Shown piece after piece: positions 49,961 through 62,432 of a DNA stretch of 64,000 nt (position 1 is its first letter; each line of letters begins with the position of its first letter). The DNA comes from Geosiphon pyriformis (lineage: Eukaryota; Glomeromycota; Glomeromycetes; Archaeosporales; Geosiphonaceae): the NCBI GenBank assembly GCA_016748015.1, contig JAAOMT010000504.1, forward strand, positions 113,741 to 177,740, written 5' to 3'. Made by a program: the position numbers and the translations under genes. The notes under the pieces were generated by a model. That model was not told the DNA's origin and made no database searches. It saw only the letters and a program-made list of their open reading frames with translations.

Positions 49961-50650
49961 TAATTGTTCACCAACCAATTCTCAGTTCATCTAATCAGCT
50001 GTCAGGATCATGCCAGCAGAGTTCAGGAACTGAGTATACCCAAAACCCAAGTTCTTAGAATTATTTAAGTCTCTTGGTTATTTTAGAAGACGCCTTATCC
50101 AACAACTTGGAAATAAACCAGAAATCACTTACCAGCAACATACCACCAGCCACTGTTATAGAAAATGAATCACTTACAGCTATATTCCCCTTCAAAATTG
50201 AGGAACTGTCAAAAACATCTTTGTTCAGTGGAGCCACACTCAAGGAAAAACTCATTATGGCAATATACACTAATACCAAAATTGATGGTTATTTTATCAA
50301 ACTAATTCTAAATAGTAGATCAGCTGACAGCATTATCACAAAACAGCTCATAGACTAATTAGGTCATCAAGTTGATTGAGCTGCCAATGCAAGGATAATT
50401 ACTGCTAATAGAGCCACCAAGACTCCAATTGGTAAAATAAATAACTTATCTATCAAAGTTAATATCATTGTATTAATCAAGGTATTAGTTATAGAAGCCA
50501 CTCAGTACCAAGTATTCATTGGCAATAACTGGCTGTCCAAATTCAATACAACACTTGATTAAAACATCCAAAAGCTTTAACTTAGCCAGAACAGTCGACA
50601 CACATGTGTACCAGCCACATGTGGCCACTTTAAGTCTATTATTATGCCAT
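49961..50650 (+). pseudogene. protease region of element D
   Basis: The open piece 50074-50358 (94 aa) carries the linker and LILNSRSADSIITKQLID (about 50300-50355), where DSG reads NSR. The second half is VLVIEATQYQVFIGNNWLSK (about 50484-50540). Damage again fits G-to-A. Confidence 0.78.
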
Positions 50651-51790
50651 CAGCACCACTCATTGAGTTTGAAGAAGAATAAAGAAAATTTACCTGGGAG
50701 GCATATTAAATTTCTTGGGCCAATAACGATCACAATAAGCTATCACCGATTCTACATTGGGGAGAAAAAAACAAAGAAAAAAAGAAAAAAAAAAGAAGAC
50801 ATACATAAAGAGAACCAGAACAACGCAGAAATTAGCAGTTGAAAAAATTTTTACTCCACAAATACCAGGCCAGAACCACCTTATATTTCACTCAGGTATA
50901 AAGACTACAAGAAAAAATTATTCTCCATGGGAGCTTGGGTTGCACCAAATGAAAATTACTGGATGTGAACCCACTATTACTGCAAGTCATATCACCAAGA
51001 ACAGTATAACTATCCAAAACAACAAGACAAGTGGGACAACAAACCATGTCTCACTTGTGGAGAACAGTTGCTTGATAAAGGAATATGGAATAACATTTCT
51101 AGTCAAGAAAGAACATGTGACACTTTGTACCAGTACATGATCCTTATAAATGACTGGATAAGCTGTGGCACTTCCATTACAGCAGTCTGGCACTGAGCAA
51201 TAACTTGCTTAGATGATTATCCACATAATGAAGACAAGATTTGGAGAATGATAAATACCAAAATAGAAGGAGCCATGTCTAGTAAAATCTTAGAAATTAA
51301 AAATAATCCCCCAGAACCAGTTGACATCATTTTCATCCCAAACCCAGATGCTTTTTTCAACATAGAGACAGGCCCAGAAGAGTTTCATGAGCACTATTAA
51401 AACTTGGCACCAACAAGAGAAGAGTAAGAACAATGGTTGGAAGAAATAAACACAAAACTATGTGACCATTGTTTGATTCCATATGACTTTTAGTATTGTA
51501 ATAAGTGTGATCTCATTTACAATCCACCACTACACATGATTTACACAATCCCAGAGGAAAAAAAACCAATCAGCAGCTGCACATCAGAATTGGAATTAAT
51601 TTTCAATCTCAATTCAAACTTCGACAATAATGATGATAAAAATAATGGTTCCAGTTCTACTTAAAATGACAATGAAAACAATAACAATTTAGACTCTAAT
51701 TCAAACCCCAAAACATACATCACACTTCCTGATCTTACCAAAAAACAAGAACTGAAATGGTTTAGTGATAATGATGAAGATATTATATCA
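50651..51790 (+). pseudogene. cysteine-rich linker of element D
   Basis: A Lys-rich tract (about 50760-50800) is followed by Cys blocks: HPVLLQVI-like then CGEQLLDKGIW (about 51055-51085) with C-x2-C pairs, and CDHCLIPYDF-YCNKCDLIY (about 51457-51520). Two pairs spaced for zinc are retained here better than in the other copies. The poly-Asn/Asp spacer begins near 51600. Confidence 0.55.
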
Positions 51791-52560
51791 GAACAAGTGC
51801 ATGATACTAATGTAGAGTTTGATCTAAGATATCTGGAAAAAGATGCCATCAAATTGGAACCATATATACACACCTGCATTGATCTCAAAATAACACTAGA
51901 AATTTTAGCAACAACAATAGTCCAACTAGCATTTAGGAGTAGTTTAGCAAAAAAAGGAATCAATATCAAAGAAGAAATAACTGATGCAGAATATGTGGGA
52001 AATATCATTATTATGTTACAAAATGACTCAGAAAAGGCCTATATCATAGAGCCAAACAAAAAGATAGCATATGTAATATTCCTGTTTCTGGTTAAAATAG
52101 CTCAATTAGTATAAGTGAGAAACAGAGAAGAATTAGGAATTACAGCAAAAGGAATACAGGGATTTGGATTCACAGATAGAATAAATATATTAGTCAATAT
52201 GGCAGAAGAAGAGGTTATTGACAAAAAAGAAATTATCTCCACCTGTCAACTAATCTCTATTCTATCATATAACCAATACATAGTAGTCATAGAGAGAAAA
52301 GTGAAAGACCAGGTCCAGATTTTTGAAGCAAAAGCAACCCTTTGTGAATCAGAAAAAATTGGATTAGTTAATCTACACATACCAGCCAAGAACCACAATC
52401 ACATTAAAATTCCCATTTACAACAACACAAAAGACATCATTGAGATATCTGAAGGGACCATCATTGGATACTTAACCACTGAAATTGAAGACCAATTGTC
52501 AAACACCATTCCAGACTTTCCACAACTGTGTGAATACATGGATATTATATCATAAACAAT
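51791..52560 (+). pseudogene. dUTPase-like domain and connector of element D
   Basis: Open pieces 51797-52114 and 52115-52555, separated by one stop. dUTPase motifs: NVEFDLRYL (1), AFRSSLAKKGI (2), ITDAEYVGNI (3, catalytic Asp retained), NKKIAY (4), GFGFTDR (5, Gly partly lost). The connector holds PAKNHNHIKIPIYNNT and ISEGTIIGYLTT. This is the best copy for judging the domain: all five motifs are in the order and spacing of trimeric dUTPases. Confidence 0.8.
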
Positions 52561-54010
52561 ATATGGATGAGAAGAATATTATCTGCTCTAACCAAAACAA
52601 TTGGAACAGATGAACTTGAGAAACTTAGACCCACTTCAACAAATGCAACTCAAGATATTACTCAACAAATTCAATAACATCTTTGCCAGTGAAAATAAAT
52701 TTGGCCATACTGATATCATCCAGCATCAAATCAAGACTAGGGATGCAATGCCAATAAAACAATGAGCATACAGAGTACCACCAACCAGTTATAAAATTAT
52801 TTGTTAAGAAATCAATCAGATGCTTGACAATAGGTTAATTCAATTATCAATGAGCCCATAGTCATCACCAGTGATACTAGTCCATAAAAAGAATGGAAAA
52901 ATTTGTTTTTGTGTAGACTACCAGAAACTGAATGGAGTAATAAAGAGAGATAGCTATTCAACTCCAAAAATCCAAGAACTGTTCAATGCATTTAGAGGAA
53001 AGAAATAATTCTTAACTTTAGACTTAGACAATGATTACTGGCAAGTAGCCATAAAACCGGAAGATAAAAAAAAGACAGTTTTTACAATGCAAAAAAGAAA
53101 TTTCGAATTTGAAGTAATGCCATTTGGCTTAATGAATGCTCCAGCCACATTCCAATGGCTTATAGAAATTGTTTATAACAAACTATTATAGAAATCAGTA
53201 GTCATATATTTAGATGACATCAATGTGTTTTCAAAAACATTTGATAATCATCTGTATTATTTTCAACAAGTATTTGAAAAACTCAGATGAGCAGGATTGA
53301 AATTAAATGCAAACAAATGTTTCTTTGGCAAAACAGAACTCAAGTTCTTGGGGCATGTTGTGAGAAAGATGACATCAAAATAGATCTGAACAAAATTGCA
53401 ATAGTAAAGAACTTTTTAGTACTAACTAACTTGACAGAATTAAAAGCATTTTTGGAATTTGCAGACTATTATTGCTGCTTTATCAAAGACTTTTCTAAAC
53501 TGGCTCAGCCATTCCATCATTTACAAACCAAAAATAAGAAGTATGAATGGACAGAAGCTAAACAAAAAGCATTTGACACATTAAGAAGAAAGCTTATTCA
53601 AGTTTCAGTATTGATATATCCAAATCATAGCAAACCATTCATCATCATCACCAATGTATCAGACCAAGCATTGGAAGCAGTATTATTACAAAGAAGACTG
53701 GATGGAAGAGAACATCTAGTAGTATATGCCAACCAAAATTTGAGTTCAGCTGAAAAAAATTATAGTACACCAGCATTGGAACACTTAGCAATCTATTGGA
53801 CAGTCACAAAATAGAAGGAATACTTGAGCCAAAAGTTTGATGTGTATACTGACCACAAAAGATTAACTTCAATCTAGAAACAAAAATTTGGGGATGATTG
53901 TCATGTAAAATAGAAAATAGCACTATTACTATATATATTTACAGTACATTATAAAAAGGAAAAAGACAATGGAAATGCTGACAGTTTGTCGCAAATAAGA
54001 CAAATCTAAA
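52561..54010 (+). pseudogene. pol: reverse transcriptase and RNase H of element D
   Basis: VHKKNGKICFCVDYQKLN (about 52881), LDLDNDYWQVA (about 53020), MPFGLMNAPATFQW (about 53118) and the intact catalytic box VIYLDDINVF (about 53203). Frameshift by loss of one base near 53364. Open piece 53287-53814 continues through thumb and RNase H (VLIYPNHSKPFIIITNVSDQALEAVL and FDVYTDHKRL). The only RT in the window with both Asp of YLDD. Confidence 0.9.
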
Positions 54011-54239
54011 AACATTTAAACCCAAAAAATATAACAAAAAGATGAATATACAAAAATACCAACATTATATAAATATCCAATTATTCAAGAAAAAATTATC
54101 TCAAAAAAAACAAAACAACATAAAACAACAATCAAAATATTTTATTAACCATTAAAATATACTTTACCAAAAAAACAGAAAGAATTCAGATCAATCAATC
54201 AAAGTAATTACAGAACCAGAGAAAGAGACAATATTATTT

Positions 54240-55350
54240 AACATGCACTCAAATCCAACAGCAGGACATTTTCATAAAGAAGCAACTATAGAAAAAACCA
54301 AAAAGAGATACTATTGGCCATCAATGTATCTAGACATCATCCAATATGTTCAAAATTGTGATGCTTATCAGAGAAGAGGAGGAGCAAAACCCAGTGAACC
54401 ATTGAGACCAATCAAAGTGAGACAACTATTTAATCACATTGGAATTGACTTAGTTGGACTATTAATCATAACCAGCAGAGGCAATAGATATATTGTAGTA
54501 GTCATGGATTATTTTACTAAATGACCAGAAGCAAAAACCATTCAAAGAACAAATGCAGAATCTGTTGCCAAATTCATTCATCCAAATTTGATCTGTCAAC
54601 ATGAATGTCCAAAAGAACTACTATCAGATCAAGGAACTCACTTTGTGAATAAAACATTGGCAGAATTAAGTCAAAGATTTAGAATAAAAAGACCATTATT
54701 ATCACCATATCATTCACAAACTAATGGGCTAATAGAAAGATTTAATAAAACACTGTGTGAAGCAATTGCTAAAATCAGCCAAAAAAACCAGGATGAATGA
54801 AATTTGTTCATACCATCAGTACTATTTGCTTATCAGACAATAAAGCAAGATACAACACAGACAACATCATTTGAATTAGTATATAGTAGAACAGCAATAT
54901 TATCAGTAGAGATAAAAGTACAAACATATCCAACAGAACTAATAACAGAAGAAAATTTTCAAAGAACATTATTGAAAAGAACATATAACTTGATGGAAAC
55001 TTTAGAAAACAAATGGTGAAAAGCAGCTGATAACATTCAAAAGTCACAAAAAAAACAAAAAGAAAGACATGATAACCAACTATTATATAAACCAGTTGAA
55101 TTCAAGATTGGAGACAAAGTACTTTTATATTATACTAAAGCAGAAAAACAATGGAGTAGAAAATTTGACCCCAAATGGAATGAATCATTTCACATAGAAA
55201 AAATTCTAAAAAATAGAGCTTATAAATTAAGATAGAACAACAAAATCTTAGCCAAAGCAGTACATGGCAATTGACTGAAACTATATTATCATATAGTATT
55301 ATTATTTACCAATAACATTCTACAACTGAGAATACAACAAATACTAGTCT
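54240..55350 (+). pseudogene. integrase of element D
   Basis: Open pieces 54243-54524, 54588-54800 and 54804-55019. Zinc site GHFHKEA...NCDAYQRR (second Cys of the pair now Tyr). Catalytic triad region: IGIDLVG (first Asp), LLSDQGTHFVN (second Asp) and QTNGLIERFNKTL (Glu), all three retained. C-terminal barrel FKIGDKVLLYY at about 55105. Inactivated by three stops, all at Trp/Gln positions. Confidence 0.9.
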
Positions 55351-55439
55351 AACCAGATGAAATTTCACAAGATCTGGAACCAATAATAATTATTGAACTA
55401 AATACGTCAAATTGAACAAATAAAAAAATATAAAAAGAC

Positions 55440-56094
55440 ATAGTAAACATGATAAAAGATATTAGAAAAATGGAAATTACTGATGACATTTACTTACTAG
55501 CACAACAACTCTTCCAACTAATTCAAAAACAGGATATGAAAATTATCATTAATTAACAAACCATTAGATACAAAGATACTAGGAAAATACCTCAATACAA
55601 AGTACAGAAGAAACCAGAAAACACTGTTAAAAAAATAATTCTAAAAGTAAAATTGGCAATAGAAAAGCCAACAAATGTCACCACAGATCAAAAAGTAACT
55701 AAAAAAAACTTGAATATAGTGAATACAACAATTTCCAAGAAACTTTTGCTACTTTCACTTGGGACAACATCTGAATATTCAGAACTTATATACAAATAAA
55801 ACAAGATAATTATTCAATACAACAATACTACAACAACTTGAAAAATTTGTGGGAAAAAACAATCTAACAACACAAGCAAGAGCCATTTACAAATTGTATG
55901 TTGGATTTCAAGATCAATCAGAAATCTTACTTAATCTGGTAATAGATACCATCACTATTAACCAGATGAGAAAAATAACCAATGTCCAATTTGAAGAATT
56001 ACAGAACAAGATAACACAAATAATTCTTGAAAAAGAAATTGAAAAAATACTTAACAACAGAAAATTAGAATTAAGAGATCTTAACAAAGCTTAA
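55440..56094 (+). pseudogene. terminal ORF region of element D (C/D type)
   Basis: MEITDDIYLLAQQLFQLI (about 55470), a block KLLLLSLGTTSEYSELIY (about 55740) and the open piece 55849-56094 (81 aa) with QARAIYKLYVGFQDQSEILL and a coiled-coil-like tail ending just before the polypurine tract. Shared with C, different from A/B. Function unknown. Confidence 0.5.
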
Positions 56095-56113
56095 TATTAA
56101 AAGAAAAAAATAA

Positions 56114-56976
56114 TATTACTTATAAAATATAAGAAGTATATTAGCATATAAATTAGCTAACCAGAAATAGCCATAGTAAATGTGGAATTCTAGAATTTTT
56201 TTCAAAAGAATTGCAGAATTTTAGGAATTTCAGAATTCTCATACAAAAAATCACAGAATTCCAGAATTCCAGGATTCTTCTTAAAAGAATTGCAGGATTC
56301 CAGGAATTCCAGGCTTCCTGGTGTAAAAAATTGAGAAATTGAGGAATCTCAATTATGTATATATAGTGGTAACATTAGAAGTAAAAAAGACAGATCTTTC
56401 AGTTTAGATTTGATCTAAACAACCCTCTTTTTCACAAATATCAATAAATAATTATTCATTATCTCAATCTACTCTCTACTATTAAAATTTATGTTGATAG
56501 TAATTAATACTTAACCACACTGAAACAATAGCTTTTAATCATGGTTATTGATGGAATACTAACATTTATTGTCTTGACTTATGTTTTTATTTTTCTTTTT
56601 TTTATTTTCTTTGTGATTTTTTTTGTTTACTAATTGATTAAAAGATTAAAAGCACTGAGTTATTGATGTCAAGGATAGCTTAGTAAAAGATCCAGAAATA
56701 AGGGTAAAATTACATATATATTAATGGATAGCTTACCAGAAGAGCACAACTGCCAGAATAAATCCAGCCATCAAGCTGAGAAAAAAATTGGGCAAAATTG
56801 CAATTCTGGAAGACTACTGAGAAGACAACAATTAAATCTTTGTCTATTATACAAAGAACTCCACAACAAAATCTTCAGATTACCCAAAACTTCAGATATC
56901 AATATCATTTATCAATTAAGCACTAAGTTACAGATTTTGTTATTTGATTTGAGACCCCAAATAATCACTTGTAACA
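56114..56976 (+). repeat. 3' LTR of element D
   Basis: 863 bp, starts TATTAC, ends GTAACA, preceded by aatattaaaagaaaaaaataa (polypurine tract). C/D-type U3 repeats at about 56185-56330 and a tatgtatatatagtgg box near 56356. Right flank GCAT, then gag of E. Confidence 0.93.
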
Positions 56977-57516
56977 GCATTTAATGTAAATGCACTTGTT
57001 AATGTTATGTTGATGATACTTCTAAGTATGTAATAGTATGATAAGTATATGAGTAATTTGACTCTTGGTTTCTTCCAAATGGGTGGTTGTATTTGTTTTG
57101 GAGTTTTTGTTAGTGTTTGCAATCTTCCTTTTTCTTTGTTAGCGAAGGTGATAGAAAATTTTTGTTTAGTGTATTTTTCAATCTTTCTGTTTATTTCTGT
57201 AATTAAGGTTGCAAATACATAGTTTTATAGAAGTGTGATATGTTGGAGTAGTTCATTAAAAAAATTGTTAAAAACAGATTCTGGATTTTCTTGACCTCCC
57301 AAGTAGTATGTAATTTTTTTGTTGATGTAATAATTAAAAGCTGATTCCATTGACCAACTATTATCTGTCAATTCAAGATAATTTTTGTAATATTGAAATA
57401 AAAATTTTGCAAATTCTAAGTGGTTTGTCCCTATTTTTTCTGATTCTGCTACTGTTTCAGATAATTGCTGTTAATGCTGGTTTTCTGTTAGATTATATCT
57501 CACAGAAAGCACTAAA
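56977..57516 (-). pseudogene. gag: gag start and primer site of element E
   Basis: Minus-strand piece of E right of D. A degraded primer site lies near 57497-57514 and the gag start at about 57440 (VAESEKIGTNHLEF), with continuation to the KKPRVKLLIYLSYYYI equivalent near 57060-57090. At 56977 it joins the gag at 47046 across the D insertion. Confidence 0.8.
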
Positions 57517-58236
57517 TATTATAGATAATTATTTGGGTGGTTAAAATAAATAACAAACTTGTAATTTGATGCTTAATAGCTAATAGTGTTGGTAATTTTT
57601 GAAAGTTTTGGTGTCTGAAAATTTTTGGTTGAGTCTTTTGTATAATAAACAAAGATTCAAGTTTTGTTTTAATAGTCTCCTAGAATTGCAATTCCATTAA
57701 ATTTCTGTTTTCAGCATGGTGGCTGGTTTATTCTGGCAGTTGTGCTCTTTTGATAAGCTATTTGTAAATTCTTTTAAACTCTATACTTTTCCTTTAAGAT
57801 CTTTTATTAGGCTATTCTTAACATTAATTAATCAGTGCTTAATCTCTCAAATCAGTTAGTAAACAACAAACAAAATTAAAAAAAATTAAAAAATTAAAAA
57901 AAAGAAGAAATTAGTATTTTATCAATAGCCATGATTAAGAATTATTGTTTTAGTGTAATTAATTATTGACTTCTATTAACATAGAGTATAGATAGAGCAA
58001 AAATAATTTAATATTCTTTAGTCAAGTAGTGCTAACATGAATTCAAATAGTAATAGATAATTTATTAATATTTTAATATTTCTATTTTAAGTTATAAAAT
58101 ACTATCATATAAAGAGATAGATATAAAATTGGAACTGAAAGTTTTAAACCAAGAATTCTGTCTTTTTTGCTTCTAATGCTATCACTATATATACATAAAT
58201 TTTGTTATATATAATTTCTATATTTTATAAGTAACA
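57517..58236 (-). repeat. 5' LTR of element E, U3 deleted
   Basis: 720 bp, starts TGTTAC (58236 downward), ends ATAATA (57517). About 130 bp shorter than the others: the palindromic U3 repeats upstream of the tatatata box (near 58190) are missing. R/U5 is intact in layout. Right flank is AT-rich. Confidence 0.85.
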
Positions 58237-61200
58237 ATATACTTCAATTTCTAAAGATTATATTTACTGCTATATAATATAAGTTAATTATAGTTTTTGC
58301 TTTTCTAAGCTCTAAAAATAACTATTTATAGACTTTAACATTGTATTAATCAAACCAATGAGCCACAATTGTTATCAATTTACTATTATAATAATGTGAT
58401 TCAATATTTAAAATTACTCTTATCTATTTTGGTTTCTTTTTAATATTATTAAACACAGTTTCAAAACAAAATATTGTAAACCAAACATCTTGTTTTGTAT
58501 TAGTAGATTAGTAATTATAAGCATTAATGTTCAAGTTTGTATTTTTCTTCTTTATAATTATCATTAAAATTATATATAATATTCAATTTTATTTACCAAA
58601 AAACTTTTGTTTTGTTTTTCAAGTTGTTTTTAAAAGTATTTACATCTTATAGTCTGCAATTATAATAGTATTATTTAAGTTAAAATTGGCCAAAAAGGCT
58701 TTATATTGTTCATTTAGGTAATATTTTTAAACATAGTAAACAAGAAAATATTTCAGTTTTTTCTATATTTCTAATAATTATAGATAATACATATTATTAA
58801 TATATTTTTTCATAAAATCAAAAAATTTAAAAAATTTAAACCAATTTTAACATTGTGAATAATATAATTGTTAACATTTTCCAATAGTAAATAGTAAACA
58901 ATGATTGATATAGTTATTGTATAATGTTTTTCTATTTGATTTAATATACAAATAGCACTTAAACTTTTTTTTGAAATGGCAACATAGATTTTTAATTCGT
59001 AATATTATGGAATTTTATTAGATAATAATACATTATATTTATAATTTATTCAATCAGTTTATTTTTATTTATCATTAAAATTAATATACTAAAGTCTCTT
59101 TTATTATAAATATTTGTCATAAAAGAGTTAATAAATTTTTAAATATCTTAAAGCTATATTCATTATAAGTAATACATAATTCTCTTAAATTCTGACAATA
59201 TTAAATATGAATATAATTTGTCAATTATATTATAAAAGCAATTTGTTGGATTCTATTTGAATATTTTTCTTTAAATTTTATTTATAGTGTCTTTTTTTGA
59301 TCTTATATATAAGAAATCAAAACTTTAGTTTTAGTATTAACTTGATATAAGCTCTGTGTAACATTATTTTTATCTTGAAAAAAAATTAAAAATTGTGTTT
59401 CTTTGATTTTAATTATTTTATAAACAATTTTTTTTGGTTTTTTAATTAGTAATATAATGGATCCATATAATTAATTATGTTTTTATATAAGATTAATTGT
59501 ATTTAAATCAATCCAATTATAATAATATGCAATAAGTTTTTTTTTATGTTTTTTTTATTTTTAATTTTTTAAATTAACTTAAAATTTTTTATAAAGTTTT
59601 ACATAAGTAAATTGATTTGTTATAATAAATAAAATTTGAATTTTGTAATCTAAACTATGCTTATTAGATTTAAGAGTATTTTGAAAGCTGTTCTAGAAAA
59701 TATTTTTTTATTTTTAATTATTAATAATAACTAAATTTTTGTGTAAATTAAGATATAAATATCTAGTTTTATATAATATTTTTATATTGGCTTTATTTAT
59801 ACAATAATTTTTTAACTAATTTTAAAATTCTTTTTTATTGTTATTTTTAGAATATAGTATTATATTAATATATTTACATGTTCTTAATATTTTTTTTCAA
59901 GCATGAAATTTTTTTTCACTTCTTTTATAGATAAATATATTATAGCAAATATATAATAAAATTTTATTATTGAATTGTCTTAACTTATTTAAATAATAAA
60001 CATATTTTGCCAATTAATTAATAGATTTGTTGCTATTTTATATCTTTTAATTTCTTGTTTGAATATATATTTTATTATATAAAAATTGGTTTATTTACTT
60101 AAAGTACAAGTAAAATTGAGAAACATTTGGCTATCTAATATTATACATTAAATCAATAAATACTTATAACCAAATAGTATTGTGCTATTTATATATATTT
60201 GTAATGTCAACTTTGTTTTAAATACTATTAACTAATTAATTTTTATAATACTACAATATATCTTTTTCTTTGTAAAAACCAAAAATAAATATGTTATTAT
60301 TTATTTATTGTAATGTCAGAATTCTTTAACTTTTTTTTGTTAACACAAATAAAATAAAGCCATCAGTTTTAGAAATTTCAATTGTTAATAAAATTACTAT
60401 ATTTTTTTTAATCTTAAGAAAAATAAATCTGAATATAACTTCAATTAATATTTTTTTAACTATATTGTTATTATTAAAACCAAAAACAGCTGGTTTAGAG
60501 TATGTTGTTTTTTTTCTAAAAATATTATAATATATATTATTAATTATTTAAGATAAAATTGGAAAAATTTACTAGTTTTACTTTTATTAATACAAACAAA
60601 TTCTAATTGTAATAAATTTTTCTTATTTTGAACAACTATTATAATAAATTAATATTAATTGAGTACAGTATTAATATATATATAGAGTTAGTATAATATA
60701 AATAAAGAAATAGTATTGTTATTTTCTAATTACTAGAACATTTATTAATTACAAACATAAAAACTATAGTGTAAATTAGATAATATTATACCCTTTGTAA
60801 GCAAAAAAATAGTTTTTAAAAGTAAGTTTTATATATTTAATAGTAATTGTAAAAACTAGAATTGGTATTTATACTTAAAAATTTTTTACTAATTAAATAA
60901 ACATTATATTTTTTTATTTAATGTTAATTATTTTATATTTCTAACTGACAAATTATCAATTAAATATAATTGTTAAATAATTAAGTAGTATTGTTAAAAA
61001 TAATAATATATTGATTATTATTTTAAAGAAAATGTCTTTACAAAAAATATTTTTTTTTGTAGTCTTAATATAATTTAATTTAAACTAGATTTGTGTTTGA
61101 TTATATATAAAAAATATATAAATAATATTTAATTTAAGATCCTATAATATAACTTAAATTTTTAAATTAGTAGTTAAATTACATATTAAATTTAATAAAA

Positions 61201-62432
61201 AAAATTATTTTTAAATGTTTTTTGTTTATTGTTTTGGTATATTCTTTAAAATATTGTTATAATTAAATAGTATTATATTCTAATATAAGCAAAGTTATAA
61301 TTTATAAGTTTTTATCATGCTAAACAATTATAAAAATTCCAATTTGAATAAAATAATATTAAATCAAATATTTAATTTTTTTTGTAAGCACAAATTTGAA
61401 AATATAATAATAGTAAAACACCAAAATAATTGCATAAGAAGAAAATACATAAATCCAAAGCTATTAATAAGTATAACTTATTTTTTTGGTTACTTTGACA
61501 AGTAAATTTTGTTTATAAACTTAAGTCTTTATTGATGTTTTTGTATTGTGTAGTCGATTATTACAGGTTATGTTATTTAGTATTAACACTTTAAAAATAT
61601 CAAATACTCTAAAATATAAAGGCTTTATAAATAAAAATATAATAATAATAAAAAATACATTATTAAATAGTCTATAATAAAATCTATAAACTAATGCATT
61701 TTTTTTTAAAAAATGTTTTAGAAATTTATTATGTAGTTAAATTTTTTTTGTAAACACTTTAAATAGAAACCAATAGTAAATAGAGTATTTTTAGATTTTT
61801 GTTTCAAAGTTGAAAATTAAAAGAGTAACCGATTCAAACATTTTTGATTTGAATTTTCAGCGTTTAGAACAGTATTTACTTAAAAGATTTTTAATACAAA
61901 ATGCACTTTCAACGGAAACAACGGGTTTTTAATTAAAAAAAACACTCTAAACCAACAAACGTTTCTTTTTTGCTTTTTTTTGAAAAAAAAACGCGTTCTG
62001 AAATGCCAAAGAATATTGTGGGAAGAACAAAGTTATAAGGCAAGCGGCACTCTTATATAGAAAAGGGAAAGCCTGGGAGCCTCTTAAATAACTTTAAGAG
62101 TCACTTTTAAAATGTGAAGGGCAACGCACATGATTTATTATATAGTATCATGTGGTTTATCATTTTATTAATAAAATAACAACCCCTCCAATATACTATG
62201 TCGAGAATTTCAGCGGTGGTGCAATATTTGATGTCTTTAGAGTGCTTGTTTAATTTTAAACAATTAGCAATATTTATAATAAAAACTTGGACAATCGCGA
62301 GTTTTTTTTCATTAGTCACGCTACATAAAATGGAAAAGGTCTAGAATGTTCCTAATACCGTACGTCAATGATTAAGCCACTGATCAGCATTAGTATATTA
62401 GCATCACGTCCTCTCACACAAACAAACAAAAA
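58237..62432. other. AT-rich stretch upstream of Crinkler-like gene
   Basis: No supported gene up to the host gene start. Composition rises in GC from about 61840, probably the promoter/5' leader: short GC-richer stretches at 61975-62060 and 62100-62432. The small frame at 61317-61505 (Asn/Ile/Lys-rich) is taken as chance. The leader aacaaacaaaaaATGGCG gives a good start context at 62433. Confidence 0.55.

Larger units (their letters stand above)
47051..56976 (+). mobile_element. LTR element D, complete, nested in E
   Basis: 9.9-kb copy with both LTRs, primer-binding site, all internal domains, polypurine tract and terminal ORF. It is the least decayed copy: it keeps YLDD in RT and the SDQG integrase box. 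It is still dead because of many stops and a 1-bp deletion near 53364. It lies opposite in orientation to its host E and must be younger than E. Confidence 0.95.

Noticed and set aside
61317-61505. 62-aa plus-strand ORF
   Set aside because: Asn/Ile/Lys-rich, no domain, no upstream or downstream context; judged chance.
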